DNA of 64,000 nt from Amorphus orientalis (GCF_030814015.1 NZ_JAUSUL010000002.1:1394618-1458617), one strand, 5' to 3'; counted from the stretch's first letter, positions 30,728-38,585 are shown. Numbers and translations: made by a program. Notes: generated from the sequence alone by a model not told the origin.

Positions 30728-31333
30728 CTATAGGTGCCATTTCGGCGGCAGCTGGACACTACCTTCAGCCGGAATGGACACGTAGCCTGCGAGACCCGCT
30801 TCCGTCCGAAGTGGGATGGCGATACGCCCCCGGTGGACGCCACGCGGGGCGAACCCGATGCCTAGGGCCTTGGCGGTTTCTGGTGGGAACCCCAGGGCCT
30901 GTACGGCGTCGTGCTCGTGTTGCAGGTATGGAAGCGGTTTGAAGCCACGTTCGCCGCTCCTCGTTTCCTCCTTCTCTTCGGGAACTGGTGCGGGAACGGT
31001 CTCCCGCTCGCCGTCGAACAGCTCAGGTGCGAAGCGCTCTGCTAGCTCCTTCACGGCTGCGTATTGGCCGGACTTGCGGACGTGGGCGAGAAGGCCGATG
31101 CGATCGCCGCCCTCGCCGGCCGCGTGGCAGTAGAAGCAGCCTGGATCTCCCTTCTTATCCTCAACGTCCAAGCTCACGACGAGCGCGCGCTTGCCGCCGC
31201 CATGGACGGGACACTCGCCGCGATACTCGCCGGCGCCAACCTTCTTCATTGAAAGGCCGGCATACTCCATCACCTGCTCGATGGAGACCGCACGCTTCAC
31301 CGCTGCAAAATCTATGAACTTCGGCTTGGTCAT
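30728..31333 (-). CDS. CHC2 zinc-finger primase-like protein lacking TOPRIM
   Basis: 201 residues from ATG 31333. N-terminal DnaG-type zinc finger with Cys41, His44, Cys66 and Cys69 (CPVHGGG, CFYCHAAGEGGD). This is followed by a short piece of the primase core N-terminus (LGIGFAPRGVHRGRIAIPL). The protein ends before the TOPRIM catalytic domain, so it is a truncated primase, or a template-binding subunit that needs a host partner. It lies next to the replication-relaxation gene, as in many plasmids. Confidence 0.75.
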   Translation of the reverse strand: MTKPKFIDFAAVKRAVSIEQVMEYAGLSMKKVGAGEYRGECPVHGGGKRALVVSLDVEDKKGDPGCFYCHAAGEGGDRIGLLAHVRKSGQYAAVKELAERFAPELFDGERETVPAPVPEEKEETRSGERGFKPLPYLQHEHDAVQALGFPPETAKALGIGFAPRGVHRGRIAIPLRTEAGLAGYVSIPAEGSVQLPPKWHL

Positions 31334-31350
31334 CACAGACCTCCACAGTT

Positions 31351-31403
31351 GTACAATCCTTTCCCATTGTACCACCCACACGGAATAGCCCGCGTGGTAC
31401 TAT
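31351..31403. promoter_or_regulatory. Divergent promoter/operator region
   Basis: Minus strand: TGGTACAAT (31366-31374) for the CHC2 gene. Plus strand: TGGTACTAT (31395-31403) for the 31434 gene. Two inverted repeats overlap them: GTACAAT/ATTGTAC (31351-31357, 31366-31372) and GTACTA/TAGTAC starting at 31398. Coordinated control of both directions is likely. Confidence 0.55.
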
Positions 31404-31433
31404 TAGGAAGGTAGTACATCAATGGAGAGCACG

Positions 31434-31652
31434 ATGTCGGATAAGCCGGTGAAGAAATTCCGGATCGGCTACGTCGAAGCCGCGATCTGGGAGAACGAAG
31501 GTAACGGCGATCGCACCTTCCACAACGTCACGCTCCAGCGGAAGTACCGCGACGGCGATGACGTCAAGAACACGAACTCGTTCGCGCACGCGGATCTCCT
31601 GAACGCCGCGCGCCTCCTGCAGAAATGCGAGGCGTGGATCAGCGACCAGTAA
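31434..31652 (+). CDS. Small conserved mobile-element protein, 72 aa
   Basis: 72 residues from ATG 31434, preceded by GGAGAG; an upstream in-frame ATG (31422) is less well placed. The text FRIGYVEAAIWENEGNGDRT, NVTLQRKYRDGD and LLNAARLLQKCEAWI matches a small protein I have seen repeatedly on plasmids and integrative elements; function unknown. A strong plus-strand terminator follows at 31665-31695. Rightward, so under separate control. Confidence 0.75.
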   Translation: MSDKPVKKFRIGYVEAAIWENEGNGDRTFHNVTLQRKYRDGDDVKNTNSFAHADLLNAARLLQKCEAWISDQ

Positions 31653-31664
31653 TCCTCCCAACTC

Positions 31665-31695
31665 ACCACCTAGCTTCGGTTAGGTGGTCTTTTTT
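31665..31695 (+). terminator. Plus-strand terminator of the 72-aa gene
   Basis: 8-bp stem ACCACCTA/TAGGTGGT with loop GCTTCGGT, followed by CTTTTTT. The stop codon of the convergent replication-relaxation gene (31680-31682) lies inside it. Confidence 0.88.
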
Positions 31696-32618
31696 AGTGC
31701 CCACGCACCCTTCCCTGCCCGAGCGAGCGGCTCTTCGAACAGATGCGTCATGAGCTTCGGGGGATAGAACGGCGTCTCAAACGCGTTCTCGAGGCCGACC
31801 GCGATATACGGGCACGGCCCGATCTGCTCGCCGATGATGCGGAGCGCGCTCTCGGCGTTCCCTGGGTTCACGGTCACGTAGAGCAACATCATCATCGCTT
31901 CGCGCTTGTAGGCGTCGCGGTATAGCTTTCGGCCAATGACCTCACGGTACTGGAGCACAGAGCGCTTGAATGACTTCCGGCGCCAGTCAGCCGTCTCCCC
32001 GCATTCGGTGTCGCGATCTGCCTCGAGCGCATAGGCGATGAAGGAGCCACCGCCGTAGTCGATGGCGAAGACGGCGTCCGGTGTCAGATTGCGCTCCCGA
32101 CGGACACCATCAAAGACGAACGGCACGTTCTCGATGCGCGCCGAGCCGGCCCTGGCGAGATACTCGTGGGGCGGGATGTAACGGTAGCCGTTCCGACGGC
32201 ACATGATGTCGATCGTCGCCGTGATCGAGCTGATCATGAACTGGTGGACCCAGTCGTTGCCACTCGGCCGGACGGCATCAACCCACAGCCCCTCCGCTTT
32301 GAGATATGCCTTGCCCTTCTCGGTGAGGTCGTAGACGTGGAAGTGGCCGTTCCGCGTATCCGGATCGGTCGCTCGCTGCTGGATGGGCTTGTAGATCATC
32401 TGCCCATCGAACAGCCTGAGGATCTGCTTGTTGAAGTTGTCTCGGTTCTTCGCCTTGTCGTAGGTCAGCTGAAAGAGATACTCCGACGAAAGTGGACCGT
32501 GCAGATTGAGAAACTGCATCCACTCGACATCGCGTCGGCGGGCCTTGAAGCTCCGGTTTGGCTTTGAGGTGTGCGAAGAGAAGGTTCGTCGCCCGAGTGT
32601 ATCGGTCTTGTAACGCAT
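31680..32618 (-). CDS. Replication-relaxation family protein
   Basis: 312 residues from ATG 32618. N-terminal winged helix (RRRDVEWMQFLNLHGPLSSE; YLFQLTYDKAKNRDNFNKQI; HVYDLTEKGKAYLKAEG) and a C-terminal nuclease-like part with NLTPDAVFAIDYGG and ALEADRDTE, the pattern typical of the Replic_Relax family. Members occur on conjugative or mobilisable elements with FtsK/VirD4-type ATPases and are thought to start strand processing. Here it is downstream of two such ATPases. A perfect TATAAT ends seven bases before the ATG, so the message may be leaderless or nearly so. Confidence 0.82.
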   Translation of the reverse strand: MRYKTDTLGRRTFSSHTSKPNRSFKARRRDVEWMQFLNLHGPLSSEYLFQLTYDKAKNRDNFNKQILRLFDGQMIYKPIQQRATDPDTRNGHFHVYDLTEKGKAYLKAEGLWVDAVRPSGNDWVHQFMISSITATIDIMCRRNGYRYIPPHEYLARAGSARIENVPFVFDGVRRERNLTPDAVFAIDYGGGSFIAYALEADRDTECGETADWRRKSFKRSVLQYREVIGRKLYRDAYKREAMMMLLYVTVNPGNAESALRIIGEQIGPCPYIAVGLENAFETPFYPPKLMTHLFEEPLARAGKGAWALKKTT

Positions 32619-32625
32619 TGATCCT

Positions 32626-32631
32626 ATTATA
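32626..32631 (-). promoter_or_regulatory. -10 box TATAAT upstream of the relaxation gene
   Basis: Perfect TATAAT on the minus strand, preceded by GTG. The 8-bp inverted repeat GACCTTCC/GGAAGGTC (32675-32703) lies about 45 bp further upstream and may be an operator. Confidence 0.55.
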
Positions 32632-32796
32632 CACGGCGGCACTGACCGATCTGGGCACGTGCGCTGTGCATCCCGACCTTCCGTTGCTTGACACGGGAAG
32701 GTCAGATCAATTCGTCCAGTCCATCAACGTTCGGAATGAGTGGCCGTAAGACGGGAAAGTGGCCGCTGAACCAGCATGAGTAGACATCAATTCTCG

Positions 32797-34713
32797 TTAC
32801 AGCTCACTCGACGGCTCGACCTCTTCAGCCGTCATCTCCGGCTTCGCCTCTGGTGGCTCAGAAGGATCGATCGAAGGCTCGTAGCCGTACCGTCGCTCCA
32901 TTTCCGGCCGAATATCGTCTGAGCGCTTCGGTGCGCGCTCAATGACATTTGGCGGGGCAGAGAGAGAATAGGTGCCCTTCCCCTTCAGATAGGCGGCGAA
33001 GCAGTGCGGCGGCTGATCGCGGATGAAGTCGGCCGTCGTGTGCATCACCGGCGCGAGCGCCACGGCGTCACGGCCGACCCCGCCGGCGAACTTGATCGCC
33101 GTGTTGGCCATGATCGACGCGTACATGGCCGGACTGGTGATCTGCTCGAGATACTGGTGCGCAAGGATGATGCCGATATTGGCCTTCCGGGCCGTCTCCA
33201 GCATCTTCGCCAGGTTCTCGTCGAAGTATGCCGTGGCTTCATCGACATAGAGGTAGACGGGCCTCCTGGCGCTTGTGAAGCGCCGCTGGGCCGCCTGCAG
33301 GATCTGGGCGATGAAGATGCGGCCAAAGAAGCCCGACGCCCCCTGCAGGAGGTCTGCGTCGGTGTCGATGAGGATGAGGCGGCGCTCCTCCATCTCCGCG
33401 AACATGTCGACGGGATTGCGGGTCGCGGTGAAGATCCGCGCAAACGTGGGGTTCTTCATCATCGACCAGACGCGCCAACTTATCTCGCGCTTCGTCTCCG
33501 TGTAGGTCTTCTCGCCAAACTCGGTCCGGAAGAACTCACGGGCGGACGGCGAGAGCTGCGCGATCGTCTCCTCGAGCGCCTCGTGCCCCTTCGGAGCGAG
33601 CACCTTGAGGAAGGTATCGATGTTGCCACCTGGGACCGCGATCACGAGCTGAATGGCGTACTGGAAGACGAGCTGCTGTTTCGGGGTGAGGTCCGCGGCA
33701 ATGAGTGAGCCGAGCACGAACTCCAAAAGCTCGATCGTGCTGTTCACCAGCCGCTCGTCGTGCCGCATGCGGTCGTAGCCGACATCGAAGAGGTTGATGC
33801 CGAGACTGTGGTGCGGCGTCAGGTACGTGACGTCAGAGAGCGGAATATCGAGCGCGGCCAGCTTCGGGATCATCTGCCGCTGGCTGTCGATCACGATGGC
33901 GCAGCAGTCGTCGTCGAGATCCCGCGAGATGAGGTACTGGATGAGGCTCGTCTTGCCGTGACCCGAGCCCCCGACAATGTGCATGTGCTCCGTGCGGCGC
34001 TCCAGGTCGATGGCCTCGATCCGCACCGCAAGCGGTAGCAGCGGCGTGTTCTTGAGGTAGGCGATCGCACAGTCGTCGCCGGCATATTCCGACGGCATCA
34101 AGCCCTTCTGGGCCTGCAGGTTGGCATCAAGCTGCCGGCGGAGCTTCCGGAAGAAGTCGTGGTCCCCGAAGAAGCCAACGATCAGTTCCTCGACCTCGCC
34201 CCTCTCAAGGACGCGGGCGGCCTGGAACGTCCCGCCGCCGACCTCATGCCGCGGCAGCGCGGCCATCAGCACATCGACGAAACGGTCGACCTGCGCCCGG
34301 TCGTGAGCGTTGTTGATGTAGGCGGTCAGACGATCGCGATACCGGGCTGCCTCGACCGAATTGCAGATCGGAGGCGGTTCCTCGGGCAGTAGGAAGCCCT
34401 CGTCCAGGTAGAGCTTTGAGGCAACGCCGATCAGCTCCTCGTCGCCCAGCTCCTCAACGAAGCGGTCGTAGTAGCGCCCAACGTCGGGCGGAGCGACCTT
34501 CTTGGCCTCCGCATAAAGCGCTTGCGTGCGCTCGCGCGCATCCTTCTCCTTCTTCTGCGGCGAGTTCCGGTAGTAGACGTACGCCGCGATCGGGACCAAG
34601 CCGATCCCAATGAACGGAGCGGCGATCGCCCCGATCACCAGGAGGAAGATTAACGCACCGATGAACGTGAACGCGAGGATGATGCCGACGACATCCTCGA
34701 GGTCAGAGTTCAA
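32797..34713 (-). CDS. VirD4/TraD-like coupling ATPase with N-terminal membrane anchor
   Basis: 638 residues. Two N-terminal membrane segments (about 8-30 and 33-48), an accessory domain (50-235), then a motor domain: Walker A VGGSGHGKTS (247-256), strand IVIDSQRQ, NPTFARIFTATRNP, Walker B VYLYVDEATAYF (about 495) and a sensor-like AHQYLEQI. This is the type IV coupling-protein (TraM/VirD4/FtsK-HerA) layout, a membrane-bound hexameric DNA pump. It acts in conjugation elsewhere; its presence beside a phage terminase is unexpected. The acidic C-terminal tail may bind a partner. It overlaps the 123-residue gene by 11 bp. Confidence 0.85.
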   Translation of the reverse strand: MNSDLEDVVGIILAFTFIGALIFLLVIGAIAAPFIGIGLVPIAAYVYYRNSPQKKEKDARERTQALYAEAKKVAPPDVGRYYDRFVEELGDEELIGVASKLYLDEGFLLPEEPPPICNSVEAARYRDRLTAYINNAHDRAQVDRFVDVLMAALPRHEVGGGTFQAARVLERGEVEELIVGFFGDHDFFRKLRRQLDANLQAQKGLMPSEYAGDDCAIAYLKNTPLLPLAVRIEAIDLERRTEHMHIVGGSGHGKTSLIQYLISRDLDDDCCAIVIDSQRQMIPKLAALDIPLSDVTYLTPHHSLGINLFDVGYDRMRHDERLVNSTIELLEFVLGSLIAADLTPKQQLVFQYAIQLVIAVPGGNIDTFLKVLAPKGHEALEETIAQLSPSAREFFRTEFGEKTYTETKREISWRVWSMMKNPTFARIFTATRNPVDMFAEMEERRLILIDTDADLLQGASGFFGRIFIAQILQAAQRRFTSARRPVYLYVDEATAYFDENLAKMLETARKANIGIILAHQYLEQITSPAMYASIMANTAIKFAGGVGRDAVALAPVMHTTADFIRDQPPHCFAAYLKGKGTYSLSAPPNVIERAPKRSDDIRPEMERRYGYEPSIDPSEPPEAKPEMTAEEVEPSSEL

Positions 34714-35074
34714 AGGAGCTGCTCTTCTCTTCGACCGCCTCGTTCTCCATGATGTAGGCCTTCAGCTCCGGCAGGACGATGCGGAGTTGCTCCTCGTACT
34801 CCTTGGCCTCGGCCGGGGTATAGAAGGAGTAGCTGTCGGCCTTGAAGAGGTCGCGGATACGCAGGTTGAAGATGTCCGCCATACCCGGCGTCCATTTTCC
34901 ATCGTCGCGATGCGCTGGCACGCCTCGCTCGACTACGATCTCAGGACCAAGACCGCGTTCCTTGATGATCTGCGTCTCCTCATCGGAGAATGTCACGTTG
35001 AGATCGACAAAGAAGAAGGTGCGCTTCCGGATCAGCCCCAAACGCTCCTCACGATGCTCAATGTTCACCCGCAT
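34703..35074 (-). CDS. Linker gene of the ATPase module, 123 aa
   Basis: 123 residues, no recognised family. Beta-rich start (EERLGLIRKRTFFFVDLNVT) and a helical end (YEEQLRIVLPELKAYIMENE). It overlaps both ATPase genes (17 and 11 bp), so all three are translated together and the product probably belongs to the same complex. Confidence 0.7.
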   Translation of the reverse strand: MRVNIEHREERLGLIRKRTFFFVDLNVTFSDEETQIIKERGLGPEIVVERGVPAHRDDGKWTPGMADIFNLRIRDLFKADSYSFYTPAEAKEYEEQLRIVLPELKAYIMENEAVEEKSSSFEL

Positions 35075-36212
35075 GTAGCCCTCCCAGCGACGCTGCTATG
35101 TGTTGTTCCACAGCCTTACGTTTTGAACTGTAGACTCGCCTAGATTGCTCTACAACCTTGCGCACACGCGTATGGCGTCCTGGGGTAAACAGCGGAACCC
35201 GCTCACGTCTGAGATCACCGTCGAACACCATCGCCTGATAGAGCGGTAGCTCATGCATCTTTGGCAGTGTGTTGTTCTCTGGAATGGTGCGGTGAAGGTA
35301 GTCGCTATCCTCAATGCCCGTCCGGAACATCACGCGCCGATCGGCATTCCCGATGAGCGAGGAACGCAACTCCTGCGAGAGCTGCGCGAGGTACTGATTG
35401 GCCGCGGTGACCGACAGACCATAGCGCCTGCCAGCGGAGACGAGCTGTCGGAGGACCGGCGTATCGAAGTGGTACGCGTCGTCGATGTAGATGCCAAAGG
35501 GGATGGGGACCGAGCGACTGTAGGCGATGGCCTGTACGTGCGCGAGGAAGAGCGATCCGAACATCGCGGTCTTGTTGCCGAGCTGCCCCTGCGGTAGCCG
35601 CAAAAGGACAATCTTTCGGTCAAACATCATGCGCTTCAGATCGAACGTGCTCCGCTGTCCGATAATGTTGCGGATGCGCGGGTCCTCGCTGAATTCGCCC
35701 GCCTTGTTCTCGGTCGAGGATATGAGCTGCTGCCAGTCCTTGTCCTTGAGACCGCTCCAGTAGGACCACTTCTCGCCAAGGACGGGGTCTCGGACATGCT
35801 CTAGGACACGGTCGCGGAACGCCCTGTCCGTGAGCATCGGCTCAATCATGAGGAGCGTCGCGTCGGGGTACTCAAGCAGCGCCGCGATCGTGTTGTACGT
35901 CATGCGGTCGAGGACCGGCGTGGCCACGCGATCGTAGTTCCAAATGGCCTTGATCGTCTGCGAGAGAATGGCGGCGAGGAGCGGCTTGTTCTCGGCGTTG
36001 TGGAGCACATTCCAGCCGACGGGATGCTCGACATCCGTCGGGTCGACGACGAGGCAGTCCTGGGTGCGGTGCTTGGGGATGCGGGAGAGCAGTGCGTCTG
36101 CCGCGCTGCCGACAGGGTCGAAGAAAAGGACACCGGCTCCCTGCTCGATGTCCGCTAGCGCTTTGTGGAGAAGGTAGTTGGTCTTCCCCTGCCCTCCGAA
36201 TACGTGCTCCAT
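35058..36212 (-). CDS. Second VirD4/HerA-like ATPase, compact form
   Basis: 384 residues. The P-loop FGGQGKTNYL begins at residue 5, immediately after the initiator Met; an in-frame stop three codons upstream excludes a longer start. Then FFDPVGSAADALL, a Walker B-like GIYIDDAYHFD (about 247) and AANQYLAQLSQELRSSL, a coupling-protein-type sensor region. There are no membrane segments, in contrast to the first ATPase. The pair may form a two-part DNA-transfer motor. First gene of the module; an extended -10 TGATACAAT lies at 36321-36329. Confidence 0.82.
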   Translation of the reverse strand: MEHVFGGQGKTNYLLHKALADIEQGAGVLFFDPVGSAADALLSRIPKHRTQDCLVVDPTDVEHPVGWNVLHNAENKPLLAAILSQTIKAIWNYDRVATPVLDRMTYNTIAALLEYPDATLLMIEPMLTDRAFRDRVLEHVRDPVLGEKWSYWSGLKDKDWQQLISSTENKAGEFSEDPRIRNIIGQRSTFDLKRMMFDRKIVLLRLPQGQLGNKTAMFGSLFLAHVQAIAYSRSVPIPFGIYIDDAYHFDTPVLRQLVSAGRRYGLSVTAANQYLAQLSQELRSSLIGNADRRVMFRTGIEDSDYLHRTIPENNTLPKMHELPLYQAMVFDGDLRRERVPLFTPGRHTRVRKVVEQSRRVYSSKRKAVEQHIAASLGGLHAGEH

Positions 36213-36379
36213 ACTCCCTTATGGCAGCACCGGACTGAGCGTTTCCCGCGTGCTCAGCGGAGTAGCAAACTCCTCGGGAATGGTGCGGTCGGGTACTGCC
36301 GTAAAGGAACGGTCCACTGTCATTGTATCAGTGAACGGTCCCGCGGGTAGCGGGATGGTCGGTGTCCGCACGGGCGATA

Positions 36380-36483
36380 CGCCGTGACTTCCGCGTTTCT
36401 CCCCGCTGGGTCGACCGGTAGGCGAGCCGAGGGGCGCTAGGGGCCGAGCGATAGGGAGGGCCAGAAAGGGGGAAGTCACGGCG
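36380..36483. repeat. 13-bp perfect inverted repeat, 78-bp spacer
   Basis: CGCCGTGACTTCC at 36380-36392 and its reverse complement at 36471-36483. Pairing continues imperfectly inward (TTTCT/AGAAA), giving a long hairpin. Confidence 0.75.
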
Positions 36484-36584
36484 TTAGCCGTGCGGCAAGG
36501 TAACTGGAATGAGGTGGAGTGGAGCGGTATGTGCACCCACGCCGCTCTACCCACAGTAATAGGGTAAGCGCGTGGGCAAAGAAA

Positions 36585-36611
36585 AAGGGCTGAGTTTGTG
36601 GCTCAGCCCTT
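36585..36611 (-). terminator. Terminator after the winged-helix regulator gene
   Basis: 10-bp perfect stem AAGGGCTGAG/CTCAGCCCTT with a 7-nt loop; on the minus strand followed by TTTCTTTG. It isolates the ATPase module from the regulator transcript. Confidence 0.88.
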
Positions 36612-36614
36612 CGG

Positions 36615-36992
36615 TCAGCGGCCCTTGGCCGGCTTGTAGACGCCGGCATCACCATCGATGGAACCGGACTTCTTGAGGTTCGCAAGCGCGTTGGAGACGG
36701 ACTGTCGTCCACGCTTGTCGGTCGCAGCCATCTGGGCGAGCAGGTCGGCTCGCTTGATGCCCTGCGGATGCTGCTTCACGATCTCGAGCACTTCCTGGCG
36801 GATACCCATTCGACGGGTGCCCGAGGATGCACTGGCGGTCTCGCCGTCTGACACGAGACGGTAGTTGAAGCCGAGTGCGTTGAGTTCTTCGACGGCCTTC
36901 TGCGCGTTTGCGAGAGCTTCGCTCTTGGCCTCCTGCAGGAGCTTGCTCCGCTCCTGGTCCAATTCTTTGATACGGTCGAGTACGCTTGCCAC
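36615..36992 (-). CDS. Coiled-coil/winged-helix DNA-binding protein
   Basis: 125 residues. Start set at GTG 36992, which has GGAGGT four bases upstream; the longer open frame before it reads as noise. N-terminal coiled coil (SVLDRIKELDQERSKLLQEA) for dimerisation, then a Ser-rich linker, then a winged helix (GIRQEVLEIVKQHPQGIKRA, SVSNALANLKKSGSIDGD). Probable regulator of the ATPase module or of the integration genes. -10 TGGTACAAT at 37029-37037 and a strong terminator make it a one-gene unit. Confidence 0.7.
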   Translation of the reverse strand: MASVLDRIKELDQERSKLLQEAKSEALANAQKAVEELNALGFNYRLVSDGETASASSGTRRMGIRQEVLEIVKQHPQGIKRADLLAQMAATDKRGRQSVSNALANLKKSGSIDGDAGVYKPAKGR

Positions 36993-37028
36993 TGTGACCT
37001 CCACTGTGTGGGAGCGGGTTCTATAGGC

Positions 37029-37037
37029 ATTGTACCA
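37029..37037 (-). promoter_or_regulatory. Extended -10 TGGTACAAT for the winged-helix gene
   Basis: Third exact copy of this 9-mer in the element; predicted start about 37 bases... at roughly 37022, giving a 30-nt leader. Confidence 0.55.
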
Positions 37038-37087
37038 CGCAGCGGCAAGGTGGGGGTGGCGGTTGCAATCCACCACCCCCGATCTCC

Positions 37088-37285
37088 TCACGAGGAGGAG
37101 ATAGTCAGCGGACGTTGAGCACGAGCTTCGAGCCAGGCCATCACTTCCGACTCCCACCAAGCGACACGGTTCTGACCAAGCGTGATACGCTTCGGGAACA
37201 GATCCGCATCCTCCCAGCGCTGGAGTGTTGCGGGCGAGATGGACACCAGCGCGCAGACCTCCCGCTTCTTCAACATTCTCGACAT
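37088..37285 (-). CDS. AlpA-type excisionase/regulator
   Basis: 65 residues with a MerR/AlpA-like helix-turn-helix: KKREVCALVSISPATLQRWE, then FPKRITLGQNRVAWWESEVM. AlpA-family proteins act as excisionases or activators of int in integrated elements. GGAGG lies six bases before the ATG, but this box and the start codon are paired into a strong hairpin (37283-37315), so expression is probably controlled at translation. It lies between the regulator and the integrase. Confidence 0.88.
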   Translation of the reverse strand: MSRMLKKREVCALVSISPATLQRWEDADLFPKRITLGQNRVAWWESEVMAWLEARAQRPLTISSS

Positions 37286-37315
37286 GACGAACCTCCGGTA
37301 AGGAGGATCGTCATG
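37283..37315 (-). promoter_or_regulatory. Hairpin masking ribosome-binding site and start of alpA-type gene
   Basis: CATGACGA (37283-37290) pairs with TCGTCATG (37308-37315) and CCTCC (37292-37296) with GGAGG (37302-37306); the loop is 5 nt. On the minus strand this buries the GGAGG box and the ATG of the excisionase. Confidence 0.75.
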
Positions 37316-37362
37316 ACGACCCAGGGGTGACTAGCCCATGAGCACCGCGAAATTGTAGGTGG

Positions 37363-37548
37363 TTATTTTCTCGGGATAAACCCGTGGGGGAAATAGTGCC
37401 GGTAGAGGTAGAACACACCGGCCGCTCCGATGAGCATCATGAACAACGACGAGCCCGCTCCTGGGTCGGTCTGTTCAGGGCCGAAGCCAACGAGATATCC
37501 GAACCCCACAAACCCGATCAGAATACCAATCCACGCTAGTGCTTTCAT
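37363..37548 (-). CDS. Small two-span membrane protein, 61 aa
   Basis: 61 residues with two hydrophobic segments (ALAWIGILIGFVGFGYLVGF and SSLFMMLIGAAGVFYLY) and a basic end (HGFIPRK). GGGAGGG precedes the ATG. It lies 23 bp after the integrase gene and reads the same way, so it could be co-transcribed with int. Function unknown. Confidence 0.65.
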   Translation of the reverse strand: MKALAWIGILIGFVGFGYLVGFGPEQTDPGAGSSLFMMLIGAAGVFYLYRHYFPHGFIPRK

Positions 37549-37571
37549 AGTTCCCTCCCAGCAATCTTTAG

Positions 37572-38564
37572 TTACATGAGGGAGCGTATGAAACTCTCGT
37601 ATTCTTGTACAGCCGCACGTTGCTCTTTCAGAAAATCGTGGCGCACATAGATTGCGGTGACGCCAGAGATCTGACCGGAATAGTGCGCGAGCAACGCCTC
37701 AACGATGTGGATCGGAGTACCGAGACGGGCGTGGACGGTAGCGAAGGTCCGCCGCAGATCGTGAAGCACCCAGTCGGTTACACCAGTCTGCTTGTCGAGG
37801 CGCTCTTTCGCCTTGCTCCACGAGTTGAATGAGAACTCCTGAAGGTACGGCTCGGTCACCTCGCCATACGGAATGGTGTGGACCTTTCCCTGCTTCATCA
37901 CAGAAGCGGGAAAGTGGATGGTGTCGCCCTTAATCCACTCGGTATCAAAACGAGCAATCTGCCCTTTTCGCTGGCCGGTGAGGATGAGGAGTTTGACGAT
38001 GTCAGAGAATGGCTTGTGCTCGTACGCCCAGAGCTTCTTTAGCTCCTCGTCCGACAGCACGCGATCGCGAATGCCATAGACGGTCCGCATGTGCTGAAAC
38101 GGGTTGCGGTCGTACAAATCCTCCTTCATCGCCCAGTTGAAAAGCGCCTTGTACGCCTTCACTTCGTGAGGCGTCGCGGCGAGCGACTTGGTCACCTTCT
38201 CCAAGGAGATATCGGGGGCACGTTTCAGGACGTCCGCGTACCGCGCCACGCTCGATGGCCGGAGGCGCTCCTCGCAGTCCTCTAGGAATGCCGTGACAAG
38301 CTCTGTGAGCCGTTCTGAGCGGTTTTGGGCTGGTTTGTGGGCTAGGAGGCGCTTCGCCTCCTTCCGCGCGTCTGAGAGGCCGATTTCGGGGTAGCGGCCA
38401 ATGCTCTTCAGCCGTCGCTCTGTCCCGTACATGACGATGAACGTCTTTGCCCTCGTTCCGACCGTCAGGCCAAAACCTGGGGTCTGCTCATCCCAGTACC
38501 GTTTCTGGCCAGCGGTTAGGAGCGGCAGCTTGCGGATGGCGAGGTCGGTCAAATGCAGTCGCAT
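37572..38564 (-). CDS. int: Tyrosine integrase of the element
   Basis: 330 residues. N-terminal arm-binding domain of the DUF4102 type (LTDLAIRKLPLLTAGQKRYW; GFGLTVGTRAKTFIV; IGRYPEIGLSDARKEAKRLL), SAM-like core-binding domain (85-155), catalytic domain with Arg199 (LTGQRKGQI), His268 and Arg271 (LHDLRRTFAT), His294 (LLAHYSG) and Tyr306 (TAIYVRHDF). All active-site residues are present. It recombines the element into the 5' half of tRNA-Arg. The start codon abuts the right arm site, so the enzyme may repress its own gene. Confidence 0.96.
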   Translation of the reverse strand: MRLHLTDLAIRKLPLLTAGQKRYWDEQTPGFGLTVGTRAKTFIVMYGTERRLKSIGRYPEIGLSDARKEAKRLLAHKPAQNRSERLTELVTAFLEDCEERLRPSSVARYADVLKRAPDISLEKVTKSLAATPHEVKAYKALFNWAMKEDLYDRNPFQHMRTVYGIRDRVLSDEELKKLWAYEHKPFSDIVKLLILTGQRKGQIARFDTEWIKGDTIHFPASVMKQGKVHTIPYGEVTEPYLQEFSFNSWSKAKERLDKQTGVTDWVLHDLRRTFATVHARLGTPIHIVEALLAHYSGQISGVTAIYVRHDFLKEQRAAVQEYESFIRSLM

Positions 38565-38585
38565 CTAGTCACTCTTAGTCTCAGA
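38565..38585. promoter_or_regulatory. Putative integrase arm-binding site, right
   Basis: Copy of the left arm site (1686-1707), immediately upstream of int. Next to it an 8-bp inverted repeat GAAATCAC/GTGATTTC (38584-38591, 38602-38609), perhaps for excisionase or IHF. Confidence 0.6.

Larger units (their letters stand above)
36213..36614. other. 400-bp non-coding region upstream of the ATPase module (ori/oriT candidate)
   Basis: No gene. It contains a perfect 13-bp inverted repeat (36380-36392/36471-36483), a GAGCGG/CCGCTC repeat near 36511, a minus-strand TGATACAAT (36321-36329) flanked by CACTG/CAGTG, and a terminator (36585-36611). Position in front of coupling ATPases, with dyad symmetry, fits a transfer or replication origin. 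Confidence 0.5.
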
